A stretch of 64,000 nucleotides of DNA, taken from Atherinomorus stipes (taxonomy: Eukaryota > Chordata > Actinopteri > Atheriniformes > Atherinidae). The notes beneath the pieces were generated by a model. That model worked only from the letters and a program-made list of their open reading frames with translations. It had not been told where the DNA came from and did no database searches. Both the position numbers and the translations under genes were made by a program. This document shows, one piece after another, positions 27,137-38,338 of the stretch. Within the stretch, counting starts at the first letter, position 1. Every line of letters starts with the position of its first letter. The DNA lies in NCBI GenBank assembly GCA_023101725.1, contig JALJCO010012923.1, positions 62,001 through 126,000 on the forward strand, written 5' to 3'.

Positions 27137-28784
27137 TACAGGCGTTAAAGTGGGCAGGAGCCCACAGGAGCCCAGCTCCCCCACCTCAGGTCTGAGCTCC
27201 TTCACCTCAGGGTTGGGCTCCCTCAGCTTCACCACCTTAGTCAAATAAATAATTAATTTAAATCTGACGGGCAGTCTACCGACTATTACGCATGCCACAC
27301 TGCTGAGGCGCTGATTTCTTGGGTGCGTTGGGTCAAGCGGACAATAGGCCTATTATAGCACCCAGGTGGGATTGATCACTAAGTCACTCTAATACCGGCT
27401 ATATTGTTATTGTCAGCGCCACGTCAAATTTCTTAATTGAAGCAGCGTTGCTGCCTCTTGCAGTGCAGCAATGGTTGGAGCGACTGGATTTGCGCGGCGT
27501 CTGAGTCCAGTCCGGCCTGCGTAGCTGACGCACAGAGGCTGCCTCTTACAGTAAGTGTTTGCAGTGGGTCCTCAGATCTTTGCAGTTAAGTTTGCAGCGC
27601 AAGTCTCTCACACACTTGCAATTACCGCAGCTGCGTTCCCCGATGCCATTTATGCCCTACCGTTGTCTGTCAGGCACCTCAGGTGCAAACCGTACCTGCA
27701 GCTCCGCCCTGAACTGCCAGCAATCAGCAGGTCAGCGGGACAGTGTGTTTTTACTTGAGCGCAGAGCAGTGGCGTCATGCTGCAGTTTGTTTTCCAGATC
27801 TGTAGGCAACAGTAGGACTTTTATCAACTGGGAAACTCCTCAGGGTGGAGTTTTGATTTTTTCTCACCTCGATGGTTCTCCGTTCCCTTTTTTAGAGCAA
27901 CTGACAGCAGCTGACATTCATTCATCCATCCATCCATTCATTCATTCATTCATTCATTCATTCATTCATTCATTCATTCATTCATTCATTCATTCATTCA
28001 TTCATCCATTCATTCATTCATTCATTCATTCATTCATTCAGTGAACGCATATGACGTGACGTGCCAGTATAAATCCAGCTGTTCATCAGAGAACTGGGGC
28101 CAAAGACCTAAATATCTGACACGCTCTGGAGTGAGTTGATGGGCCAGAGATCACCACCGGTCTGGTGCGAGCCACCATAAGGCTTTGAAGAAATCATAAA
28201 CTTCATAAATAAATGAAGAGATAATGTTTTTTTTTTTACTTTGGCATGAGTAGTTTAGTTGATTAAAAATTATGTTAATTTAAAAGATTAATCTCCCTTG
28301 ATTAGCACAACATGTATTTGGCAGACCTTATAATTTATTATTTTATTGGTTTTACAATAATCTGGCCTGAAATGATTTCAGGGTCCCAGTTTGGGTAAAG
28401 CTGTGCAGGCTGTCATCAAGCACTGATAGCAGAAAAGTGTCAGATCTGCCACCAGGTGATGCTGACTGATGATGCTGCTTGATAAGAGAGAATTTATGGA
28501 AAAATGAAATGTGTCCTGAAAGTTACGGATCCCCCCCACAGAGACAGAGTATCAGCTGAATGTCTCTAGAGGAGCGCCTCCGCTTTTCCGGGGAGCCGAG
28601 CTCCCCTCAGCTCCTCACAAATGAAGAATCACTGATTACTTTAAGGGTCAGGATTGGTTTAAAAAAGATAGATCAGCCAGAGAAAGGTTCATGGAGTCAC
28701 AATGTTGTTTAAGTAAAATCATGATATTGTTTTATTAACACCAAATTTTAGGGCTCCCCCACCTGTCAAATCCCACTTTAACCC

Positions 28785-28824
<40 letters not shown>

Positions 28825-31800
28825 TATATATACACTATATTGCCAAAAAGTATTTGCTCATCCATCCAAATAATGGGAATTGGGTGCTCCAATCATTTCC
28901 ATGGCAACAAGTGTATAAAATGAAGCACTTAGGCATGCAGACTGTTTTTACAAACATTTGTGAAAGAATGGGTCGCTCTCAGGAGCTCAGTGAATTCCAG
29001 CATGGAACTGTGATAGGATGCCACCTGTGCAACAAATCCAGTCGTGAAATTTCCTCGCTCCTAAATATTCCACAGTTAACTGTCAGCTGTATTATAAGAA
29101 AATGGAAGTGTTTGGGATTGACAGCAACTTAGCCACGAAGTGGTAGACCATGTAAACTGACGGAGCGGGGTCAGCGAATCCTGAAGCGCATAGTAAGACG
29201 TCGCCAGCTTTTTGCAGAGTCAATCACTAAAGCCCTCCAAACTTCATATGGCCTTCAGATCAGCCCAAGAACAGTGCGCAGAGAGCTCCATGGAATGGGT
29301 TTCCATGGTCGAGCAGCTGCATCCAAGCCACACATTACCAAGTGCAATGCAAAGCATGGGATGCAGTGGTGTAAAGCACGCTGCCACTGGACTCTAGAGC
29401 AGTGGAGGCGTTCTCTTGAGTGATGAATTGCGCTTCTCCATCTGGCAATCTGATGGACGAGTCTGGGTCTGGCAGTTGCTAGGAGAACGGTACTTGTCTG
29501 ACTGCTTTGTGCCAAGTGTAAAGTAGAGCTGAACAATGAATCACCTTTGCAATTAAATTGCAATTTTGGTTGCCACAATTTTGTAATCGCGCCATCATGC
29601 GATTTCCCCACATCATCTGGACACGTAAAGTAAGTAGCGCAAGTGGCCCTGCTGCAGAACACGTGTATTCAGAATCAGCTCCCTGAAATTACAAGAGCAA
29701 TGGCATCAGGCTCCTCAAAACCGGTCACTCAAAGTGACATATTTGCAGATGTCTTAGTTCCAAAGAAAACAGGACATCAGCTGTGGGGACTATTTTGGTT
29801 TCCGGGAAAATGACAAAGAACACCATCAGGTATTGTGCCAAACTTGCCTAGCAAAAATTGCTACTTCATGTGGCAACACAGCAAACTTGTTTCAACATTT
29901 AGCATCATCACAGAGAGAGCACCAATGGTATAAGTAGAATGAACAAACGAACGAGTACTATTGTCCTGTTAGTTCAGAGTTAACTCTCTGTTAGCTATTG
30001 GGGGGTTTCTCTGCACTCTAAAGGCTGCATGCGCGCTTGACTCAGCTCGCGACTCAGACACCAACAAACTGCAAAGGAAGGGCAACTCAACTAAATATCT
30101 TTCAAAAGAGTCAACGTGATACAGAAATTAAACTGGTGAGTAAATGCACATATAAATTCTTACAAATAAGGTCCAGGTTGAAAAAAAAAGAAGTTATTCT
30201 TTAAGTTCTTGCCTTTTGGAAGGATTCATTGGTTTAGTCATGTTTTTGTTACAGTGGACTGAATGCTTCCCTGTATTTCATGGGGAAATACTGCATGGAA
30301 GACATATGAAAAAAAAATCTTATTTTAAATCGCAATTGCAATATTGGTGACAAAAAAATTGCAATTAGATTTTTTTCCCAAAATTGTTCAGCCCCAGTGT
30401 AAAGTTTGGTGGAGGGGGATTATGGTGTGGGGTTGTTTTTCTGGAGCTGGGCTTGGGCCCTTTGCTTCAGTGAAAGGAACTCTGAATGCTTCAGCATACC
30501 AAGACATTTTGGACAATTCCATGCTCCCAACTTTGTGGGAACAGTTTGGAGCTGGTCCCTTCCTCTTCCAACATGACTGTGCACCAAAGCACAAAGCACG
30601 TCCATAAAGACATGGATGGCAGTCTGGTGTCGATAACCTTGACTGGCTTGCACAGAGTTCTGACCTCAACCTGATAGATCAACTTGGGGATGAATTAGAG
30701 CCGAGACTGAAAGCCAGGCCTTCTCGTCCAACATCAGTTGGCGACCTCACAAATGCGCTTCTGGAAGAATGGTCAAAAATTCCCATAAACACACTTCTAA
30801 ACCTTGTGGACAGCCTTTCTAGAAGAGTTGAAGCTGTTATAGCTGCAAAGGTGGAGCAACATTATATTGAACCCTATAGATTTGGAATGGGATGTTACGC
30901 AAGCTAATATGTGAGTCAAGGCAGGTGAGCGAATACTTTTAGCAGTATAATGTATATACTGTATGCATTCTAGAGTAAGTGACTTGAAAGATTTTGACTA
31001 CAAGAGCAAAAAAACACTCCAAAATATATCTGCTTTTACAGTCAGACATAATCACTACAATATGATGACTGTTTTTCAGGAGGAGACTTAAAAATGTTGG
31101 AATGATAAGAGGGAACTGATACACTTGGCTATGGGGATACAGTACATATTAATATCCTGCTCACTATATTCCTTTGCCCAATTTGATCCTATTACAGCGA
31201 TTGGAATCATAATGATGCCTATTTGGATTCGGGATGATTTAGTCAAATAATCCCTTTTCCGGGCCTGAGTTGAATGAGTTCTACTTCCCGCTCTTCAGAG
31301 GAAGTGGGATCTGCTGAAAATAGACAGGCCCCCCAACCCCCACCTCCCCCCATATAGGGTCTCTGAGTTTAAGAGGTCTTTCATCGCCTAGGGTTATGAA
31401 AAGAAAAAGCCTGTTTTTGAATTAATATCAGTTATCCCCATAATCACCATCATCATCACACCAGGAGAGAACTTTATCTATCAGACTCAAGCTCTCTCTG
31501 AGTTGTTATATTCTTTCAGTATGCCATGTTGACATGGTAAAATAGTTCAAAAATCAGTTTGATAAGTTTTCTCCATCAGCTCTTTACAGTAGGGATATTC
31601 GCTCTCTTTTTGTAACAGACCTCATGTCAAACAGTTTCCAAGGAATTCATCCGCTCATGTCCCTTAAAATACCTGGCCTCCCCTTGCTGAATGGCAGCAG
31701 TGATGTAATCTAAACCACTCGGGTTGTGGGCAGGTCTCACGAGTAATCACCCTGATCTCTACTGAATGTCACTTTGGTGTTCTCATTAGACTGCTGAGGT

Positions 31801-34800
31801 AACTACAGTTGTAAAACTAACTTCTAACAAGCTCCAAACATATAATTGAACTGAAACATCTCTCTGAAGCATGCAGCAAGATGATACTTTGTATTGACTT
31901 CACGCCTGGACATAGATGAAGAAATAAAGGTTAAAAATGGCGTTTGTTGAATTTCTGTTTCATACACACTCTTTGGCCTTTTGCTTTATTAACTCCATAT
32001 GTTTTTTCATGTACTTTGGTGTATGTTGATGTATGTGCTGCCCACTTGAGATGATCACAAACCTAATGTTGGCATGAGAACTCCTGGTCAGCTGGACCGC
32101 AAACATGTATGGATTTATTTGTCTAACTGGGAATTCATAAGCTGCTCTCTGCCTCTGTGTTTCTATTGGACGTTGAGAGTGCCGTCCTTTCCCAGTTCCA
32201 GCAGAAATTGTTAGGAGCTTATGGGAGGTTATTGAGAGCTGTGAGGTTAAAGCGGTCCACTTCTTCTCTCGTCAACGACCGAGCCTGCCAGGGACTGTGT
32301 CGTGCCAGCTGGCACGGGCTGGTATGGATGTGTGTCATTAAACCCACTCAGTGTTGTCTGAGGAGGCTGGGGGTGAAGGTGGTTAGCCAATTATTTAGTC
32401 AAAAATGGGCCAGTTCAGCTCGCTTGCTTTTTATGGTGCTGATGTGCCCAGGATTATATCCCCCACTGCTCAGTGTTGTTGATTAGATGATTATTGAGCT
32501 AATAAAAGACCTGATGAGGCATTTCACCTTTACTTTTCCATTCTTGTTCTGTTTTCTCTCTCCTTTTACTGCATATAATCTGTCAGCAGCGGTCAACTGC
32601 AAAACATGTAACCTTTATAAAATCTTTTTATTTATAGATTTTTTTTTTTTGTTTTATCTCATTCTCCTTGTTTTATATAACACTTTCAACTAAATATAAC
32701 AATATAACTGAATGAAGTTTTTTTTTGTTTTGGTTAAATGCAAAAGCATCAAGTAGTGATACATTCCTGAACCCTCCTGATCACTGACAATTGAATCCAT
32801 CTGTAATTGATATTAATGACAGGTTACATTCCTGAGGCGCCTGTGTCATACCCAGTGTCTTTACAATCAGATTAAAGTATGATCCTCTGACAGAGTGCTG
32901 CACAGCCAGGAGATATCCATGTCACGGGAGCTTAAGGACCATAATCACTTCCACACCATGTTATGAAGCTCGGCTGTAGGAGATTGTAACTCGTAAATCC
33001 CTGCCTGCCCCATCACTGATACAGCCTCACTTCAGGTTATTAACTGACCATATTGCACAGACATGTGCTCAGACATATCTGTTTTTAGGTAGTCAGCTTG
33101 TCATTGAGCTTTGGCGGTGTGATAGATTGAATCACATAACACACAATTTCCTGCATTCGAGGCCCTGATTCAAGGTGATGGTGTGTTTGGGTCTGAATGG
33201 CCTCGCGTGTGCCTGTAGACGTCTAGATTAGTAGATTGCATCGACTGAAGAGTCTGTTGGAGAGTTACAGGGGGACTTGGGTGTGATGTTGTTGAGAAAA
33301 TATTGAACTTGTGTCGTGTTAAATATGACGTTTTGCTTTGATGTGCGACGAGCGAGAGATACAGTAATCAGTTTAGTTCTAACACCTCCAGGATACACTC
33401 TTCTCTTCTAGTTTCACGCTAAATAATTGATTCACCACGTGATTTTCTTCTTTTATCATTTCACTGGGCGATACAACTTATTTGAAAGTGCCAACAGTTT
33501 TTTTTCTCTGAAAGTGCTCTTCCCAGTTTTATTGAGTGTTTTCAATGTGTTTGACAAGCATTAAAAAGGCAGGCGATGGGCGCTTTAAAATCCAACTGCT
33601 CCTGCTGTGTAGGTCTCAGCTATTTAGAGCTTCTCATCATATCCTTTCATCTCTCTTAAGACAGCTCTGCTTTGATTATTTTTTATGACTCATTTGGACA
33701 TTGTTTCATAGATGTTTGCAGCACACAAGATTTTCATTTAAGGAGAAAGAAATTCAGTTGAATAGAGCTAGAGGAGTTGTCGAACATGGTACAGTTTAAA
33801 CTTCATGTAGGGAAATAAAGCTCCAGCTGTCCCATATGAGCTTGTTGTTAAAGGGAATTATTACAGAATAGAGCAGCATCCAGTTTATTTGCTGTTTTTG
33901 TGCATGTCAAACCTGGTCAGTGGTTAGTGGAGCAGCACCTCTGGGAGAAATGAAGCCTGAGCATGTAGCCTGTTCACCCTTCTTGGCTCACTCAGACAGT
34001 GGTGGTCCCCTCTGTGGACACTGATGCAGGAGTCTCTCGATCAGGGGTGTCCAAACAGTGCTGAGTCAGTAGACCTCTGCGGGGCCTTCTTGTCTGGCAT
34101 TAATTGGTCTTTGTGGGGAAATACTGGCTTTACTGTAGTCCAAGTATGTGCATTCGCTTTCTGTGGGAACACATTTTGTGTTGTTTTATAAACAGGGCCA
34201 GTAATACTTCCTTAGATAAAGCCAGGGAGCCTGAAGCTGGCAGGCATCCACTGGTCAAGTTTTTGCTGTTTTTTGTAAGTATTAAGACCTTTATGATGTT
34301 GAATGACTAAGCAGAATGAAGGGAGGGAGAGTTAAGACTAAATAAAAGAAAATAATGTGTAAAATAATTATCAGGTGCATTTGTTAACATGCTGCAGCTG
34401 TAACATCTGATAGGCAAAATGAGGATGATGATGGATATTAAATTTGTGCTTGCCAAAAAGCAGATTGCGCACAAATGTGCATTTGTTTTTCATTTAATTT
34501 TCAGAGACAATAAATTTTTTACCATTTGCTTTCAGGACTGGTCAGGAAGCACAATGCACGTAAAAAGTCCATTTTTTTATGCAAAGGTATAACAGTAGCA
34601 TGATGGCTCTGGTTTAATTTGACCTGGACGTAAGTTACATAATAGAAGCAACCAGAAAACTCTGGCACAGGAGAACAAACTGACCTAAAGAGCACCAGAT
34701 CAGAAAGGAGATGCCAACATCAGCTCTGCTTGTGATTTTGGTAACATTCTTTTAGGGATGTAACAACGTGAAAATTTCATATCACGGTTATTGTGACCAA

Positions 34801-37556
34801 AATGATCACGGTTATCATTTTTATCACAGTATTATAGAAATACCCACCAGCATCTTTAAAAGTATCCGAAATGGGTCTAAATGTCTACTTTGTCCTTTTT
34901 AAATGGGAAAAAATCTCAAGAGTACTGTCCATGTGAGTGTCTTAGTTGCCTTCCACCATGTTTTCATGAATTAAACATTGTAAACTGGGTCTGCTGCTGC
35001 TTTTCCAGCCACTGAGCAGCATTACTGAGAGTTTTTCAAAGTGCAATAGTCAGTCACAGTTTTAACCATAATTAGAATTTGAAACGGTACTACTTATCGT
35101 CGGTAGTTTTGTCACGGTTAACCATTTTATCGGTAATCGTTACATCCCTACATCCTTTGCACTTCCAGTCATTTCTGTAAGGTAGGGCTCCAGCCTTAAA
35201 GGAATAGTACACCTACAGAATGATGCGCATTAATTTTCTACTCACCCTCATGCTGAGCAAGACTTCAGAGCACTTTTTTAATTCCAAATGCAGGTGGAGA
35301 CCAGACAGGTTTTTGTTTTCCCCCCAATTTTCATCTAATGGAGTTCACCTGCGACTGAACCAAAAAGGTCCATAAAAGTCCACAAAAACTTGGCAATATT
35401 CCTCCATACTTTTCATCCAATGTAATAGAGGGGGGGGGGGTGAAACAACATCTTTTAGTATATTCTTATAGCCTAAACAGTAGTACATTGCACTTTCTAT
35501 TTGCACGTTCGTGCAAGTTCACAACACTACGGAAGCTGCTGCGTTCAGCGCCTACTCTGCTGATAACACAAGAGGGGTTGGCTATTGATTTGAAAGAAAG
35601 AAAGAAAAAGAGAATGCGTGATCTCATCAGCCGCGGCTTCTGTAGTGTCGTGAACTCGCATGGACGTCCTTCGCTGCAGCTAGATGTAGTACTGTTCAAG
35701 CGATAGAAATATACTAAATGATGTCGTTTCGAGTAAATTATGAACGCAACCCACTCAGGACACTTAGATTACATTGGGCGAGCAGCATGGAGGAATATTG
35801 ACAAGATTTTGTGGACTTTTATGGACCTTATTGGTTTAGTCGTCAGTGAACTTCATTATATGAAAGTTGGGGGAAAACGAAAACCTCTCCAATCTCTGGC
35901 TGCATTTGAGATATTGAAAAATTGTTCCAGAGTCTTGCTCGGCATGAGGGTGAGTAAAAAATGAACGCACATCATTCTGTGGGTGTACTATTCCTTTAAC
36001 AGGGCTGCATGCTGCCTCAGGTAGTGTTGGTTTTTCATATTCATTGTTTGGGGTGGTGGTGGGGGGGTGTCTTAAAACTTTGCGCATATTTCATGCACGT
36101 TTGTTTAATTTGATAATGAGCATGTTGGCCTGTGTTGCCTCAGGTCTTGGTTAAGCACAGGGATACTGTTGCAACAAAGCAGAGAGAAAGCAGACATTCG
36201 TGACAAAATGGCTCTGGTTACCCATTTGCTTCAATACCATCACAGGATTAGGTTCCTGTTGGCTGTCTCATCTCACCAGGAAAGGTCCGTGCTGACAGAT
36301 GTTACTCCTGTGTCGTCTCCGCTTGTTGCTGGATATTATATTTGAAAAATAGTGAGCATGAGCAGGCTTCCTCCTGCCATGTAATCTGCTTGTGAGAATA
36401 TCAGAGCAATCTCAAAGTGTCAAGTTGGGGGTAGGAAAGATGTCACTGTGTTTGTCTTGTAATTGTGAATGTTTGTGACAAGGCAGCAGTATGAGCTGCC
36501 CTCTCGGCTGATAGGCCTTTTCTCTGTCTGTCAGACACAGTCCTGCCTGATGGTCACTGACAGCCTGATGCTGGCACTGCGCCATTCTGAACAATCACAC
36601 AACCTCTGTGCAGGCGGCTTAAAAGCCCATTTGTCAGAAAGCAGAATTAGTAAAGGGGTGGGGGGTTGCTGCGCAACTCTGCCTGCTGTGCTCTTGTCTA
36701 CATTTGTGTCTAGTTGGTTTGTTTCTATGTTTCTTGAGCTGTTTAGCATTTAATCTATGATTCCAATGTTAAGAAAGAGGGGTTAAAAACACAAGATTGG
36801 AATTTGGTGAACTTAAATGCCCCAAGTAACTGAATTTCTTCGGAAATTGAAATATTCACTGGATTTGGACGCATTAAATGATCAAATTTGTTGTCAGTTT
36901 GAGAGATGACGAGACATTACTGCAAACCTTATCCATCTAAAGCAGCTCGTTTCAGACTTCAAGCTTTAAAGTACGATAGAATAGGCCCAAAGTAGGCAAA
37001 CATTTCATTTTAAACAACAGAATGGACTCTGCATGTCTGAATGGAGTCAGGGTGCATTGTTTTCGTCTTTGTTATGATTGTCATTCAGTCATTGTAAGCA
37101 CTTGACAAGATGGTGATAGGGTCTTGGCATGTCTCCATTAACACGGGGGGTGAAGATGACCTCGGACTTGTTCCCATCCTTTATTTTATACCATTGTCGA
37201 CCTTTTCTCAGTTCTGTTCATTCTTTTGCTGAAACTTCCCAGAGCTGAGCACATTTCATCATGTCATCACACACTAACCTTTTTTTTCTCTCTCTGATTT
37301 TCTCAGATTTAAAGATTCATTCTGTTCTTCTCTCTAATTTAATCACAGTTGCATCTGTGTCTTACCCCTTTACACAAACAAATTGATTTATATATATGCA
37401 TGCATACAGCACACATGCAAATTGAAATGATTGAAATGGTTTTGAGATTCTTTTAACATGTTTTCTATGCTTTTGTTTCCTTTCTCTATAGGAGGGGCAA
37501 GAAACACAGCATTATTCTTCGAACACAGCTATCAGTCAGAGTTCATGCCTGCATTG
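18663..37556 (+). CDS. fhod3: FHOD3 formin, 5' part (coding exons 1-3)
   Basis: FHOD formins nucleate and organise actin filaments; FHOD3 is needed for sarcomere assembly in heart and striated muscle. Exons: 18663-18827 (55 codons, CRVQFLDDTDPFNSTNFPEP), 26603-26709 (CTLQLSHNGSYLDLE, LAEQRDELEGFQED) and 37492-37556 (RGKKHSIILRTQLSVRVHAC). Splice sites are AAG/gtaatg, ttttag-type and ctatag/G, and the phases (0, then 2, then 1) join without breaks. The 113 residues visible make up the N-terminal ubiquitin-like GTPase-binding region; the FH3 armadillo, FH1, FH2 and autoregulatory parts lie beyond 64,000. The match is closer to FHOD3 than to FHOD1, which differs at many of these positions. Start: ATG 18,663 has A at -3 and an in-frame stop upstream. 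Which fish copy (a or b) cannot be told. Confidence 0.95.
18828..21310 (+). other. fhod3 intron 1, first part
   Basis: No exon, RNA gene or clear mobile element seen. The 114-codon frame at 20,008-20,352 crosses simple Lys/Arg codons from an A-rich run and shows no known domain. Confidence 0.5.
21311..22995. mobile_element. Decayed fold-back element (same family as 45,859-46,708)
   Basis: The left arm (about 21,311-21,490: gcctcatttt, atttatcactggagacagtt, aataggatcacctagcctg) is inverted in the right arm (about 22,850-22,995: cccagtgataaatagtaccc, aaaatgagggcct, cacctctttaa). Both arms resemble the arms of the element at 45,859-46,708. TTAA is present on the right (22,996-22,999) but not obvious on the left. 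The element is interrupted by the hAT copy at 22,259-22,673 and by a further repeat fragment near 22,735-22,850 containing 'tgcactgtccctgaaataaa'. Confidence 0.7.
22259..22673. mobile_element. hAT-type MITE with 8-bp target duplication
   Basis: Flanked by GTCACGCG at 22,251-22,258 and 22,674-22,681. Termini TAGGGCTGCA on the left and, inverted, TGGGGCTGCA on the right; subterminal 'atcacgatt' motifs occur at both ends. At 415 bp it is non-autonomous, with no transposase. It sits inside the older fold-back element. Confidence 0.88.
22996..26602 (+). other. fhod3 intron 1, remaining part
   Basis: No gene recognised. A poly-T tract occupies about 23,154-23,180. The 137-codon minus frame at 23,234-23,647 and the 100-codon plus frame at 23,863-24,165 have no familiar motif and no conserved neighbours, so I did not annotate them as genes. 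Confidence 0.5.
26603..26709 (+). CDS. fhod3: fhod3 coding exon 2
   Basis: Acceptor ctgtttag at 26,595-26,602, donor GTAAGA from 26,710. Encodes PDDCTLQLSHNGSYLDLE and LAEQRDELEGFQEDG, aligned to the N-terminal GTPase-binding region of FHOD3. Length 107 nt, entry phase 0, exit phase 2. Confidence 0.95.
27003..27030. repeat. Short CA repeat
   Basis: A short (AC)n run just before the TA microsatellite in fhod3 intron 2. Confidence 0.7.
27076..27138. repeat. (TA)n microsatellite
   Basis: About 60 bases of AT dinucleotide directly abutting the left terminus of the hAT-like element that starts at 27,139. Confidence 0.95.
27139..28787. mobile_element. hAT-like element with inverted termini inserted in AT repeat
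   Basis: Left terminus CAGGCGTTAAAGTGGG; the right end inverted reads CAGGGGTTAAAGTGGG, 15 of 16 identical. Flanks are CATATATA (27,131-27,138) and TATATATA (28,788-28,795), consistent with an 8-bp target duplication in an AT microsatellite. The interior is locally CpG-rich and contains the ATTC repeat. No transposase reading frame is visible, so it is non-autonomous or decayed. Confidence 0.7.
27915..28040. repeat. (ATTC)n tetranucleotide repeat
   Basis: Roughly 30 units of CATT with a few CATC variants. It reads through as His-Ser-Phe-Ile repeats in one frame, which produces a spurious 161-codon open frame. Confidence 0.97.
28788..28830. repeat. (TA)n microsatellite between two transposons
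   Basis: AT dinucleotide run separating the hAT-like element from the Tc1-like element; both families favour such targets. Confidence 0.9.
28833..30952 (+). mobile_element. Tc1-like transposon with broken transposase, interrupted by a hAT
   Basis: Termini CACTATATTGCCAAAAAGTA and, inverted on the right, CATTATACTGCTAAAAGTAT, flanked by TA at 28,831-28,832 and 30,953-30,954. Without the nested insert it is about 1.24 kb, the usual Tc1 length. The transposase starts near 28,968 (MGRSQELSEFQHGTVIG, paired helix-turn-helix region, then RTVRRELHGMGFHGRAAASK) and resumes after the insert (ASAYQDILDNSMLPTLWEQF, LFQHDCAPKHKA, EEWSKIPINTL). Stops and frameshifts interrupt it, for example after GLTAT near 29,130. 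It is inactive. Confidence 0.95.
29524..30396 (+). mobile_element. hAT element fragment with BED zinc-finger remnant, nested in Tc1
   Basis: Inserted in the Tc1-like transposase with an 8-bp duplication GTGTAAAG (29,516-29,523 and 30,397-30,404). Termini TAGAGCTGAACAAT and, inverted, TGGGGCTGAACAAT. Subterminal 'attgcaatt' repeats occur at both ends. Inside, a frame starting MASGSSKPVTQSDIF near 29,700 runs, after one frame change, into YFGFRENDKEHHQVLCQTC and NTANLFQHL, a BED-type zinc finger as found at the N-terminus of hAT transposases. The catalytic part is missing, so the 873-bp element is non-autonomous. Confidence 0.9.
30955..34744 (+). other. fhod3 intron 2, central part
   Basis: No exon or well-defined mobile element. 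A lone terminus-like fragment CAGGGGTGTCCAAAC lies near 34,043. The 109-codon plus frame at 32,157-32,486 has no recognisable domain. Confidence 0.5.
34753..35150. mobile_element. hAT-type MITE
   Basis: Termini TAGGGATGTAAC on the left and, inverted, TAGGGATGTAAC on the right. Flanks CATTCTTT (34,745-34,752) and CATCCTTT (35,151-35,158) form an 8-bp duplication with one difference. Subterminal 'atcacggtta' and inverted 'cacggttaacc' motifs are present. It is 398 bp long with no coding capacity. Confidence 0.85.
35200..35995. mobile_element. TTAA-flanked fold-back element, arms of nearly 400 bp
   Basis: TTAA at 35,196-35,199 and 35,996-35,999. The left terminus AGGAATAGTACACCTACAGA and the inverted right terminus AGGAATAGTACACCCACAGA are 19 of 20 identical. 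Similarity continues through the whole element: ACTCACCCTCATG, AAGGTCCATAAAAGTCCAC, CAATATTCCTCCAT and AGTTCACRACACTAC occur in both arms. The mirrored open frames at 35,440-35,706 (+) and 35,466-35,699 (-) result from this symmetry and are not genes. TTAA duplication is known for piggyBac and Kolobok superfamilies; the family is not determined here. Confidence 0.9.
36000..37491 (+). other. fhod3 intron 2, last part
   Basis: No repeat or gene recognised. It ends in the polypyrimidine tract and TATAG acceptor of coding exon 3. Confidence 0.5.
37492..37556 (+). CDS. fhod3: fhod3 coding exon 3
   Basis: Acceptor tttctctatag ends at 37,491, donor GTGAGT from 37,557. Encodes RGKKHSIILRTQLSVRVHAC plus Ile, near-identical to the FHOD3 family. 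Only 65 nt. The next residues of the family (EKLYN...) were not found before 64,000, so intron 3 exceeds 26 kb. Confidence 0.94.
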
Positions 37557-38338
37557 GTGAGTAATAAACTAAACCGAGTACAGCCACATTTCACTCCCTG
37601 ATGGTCAATTTGCCTTCCTTGGTCTTCATCGGGTTTGTTATGAGCTTTAATCACCTCTGTCAGCAGAGAACTGTTTTCTTTTGGTCTTCGTTGCGCTTGC
37701 ACAGTGGCAGTTGTGGGACACAGCCAAGAATCGTAATTTGAGCGACAATTAACAGCATTTCAGCAACACTCTGAAAACAGAGCACAGGCATGAGGCAGAG
37801 AGGGTTACTGTGTTCTGTCATTTTGTTTAATTGGGCTTCTTGCTGTCTTTAAGTAATGTGAGGGAATGAGCACAAAGACCTGAGTGAAAACATATGCAAA
37901 CATGCATGTGCGTGGCATGTGGGCACACACAAATACACAATGTGATTCAGAGGTTGGCTAGAATTTTTTTTGCTTTAAGTACAAAGACATACTTTTATGT
38001 CTCTTGATAAGTAGATGTTATGAGTTTGGTGCCTTGTTTAATAGTGTTTTATTGTAACCAACAAATATATTAGAGCAATTAACTTGCAAAGTTTGACAAA
38101 TTGTATAGTGATAGTTTCAGAAACAGCACAAGATGGAGCACACAGTCACTCATAAAGACACAGTCACTCTTTCCTCTACAGGCTTGAAGTGCAAAAATAA
38201 CCCGAGATCTGTAAATGCTATTAAGCTCCAGATTGTCAGATTTTACATTTGGTTGTTTTCTCCAGTGCAGCAGAAGTAAACCACAGACACATTGTGTATT
38301 TATTTAAACAAACTAACTCTGATCTGAACTCTCTGTGA

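Noticed and set aside
27559..28044. 161-codon open frame on the plus strand
   Set aside because: Its second half is only the translation of the ATTC tetranucleotide repeat, and the first half has no domain and lies inside a hAT-like element.
35440..35706. Overlapping plus and minus open frames of 88 and 77 codons
   Set aside because: They mirror each other because the DNA is the centre of a fold-back element.
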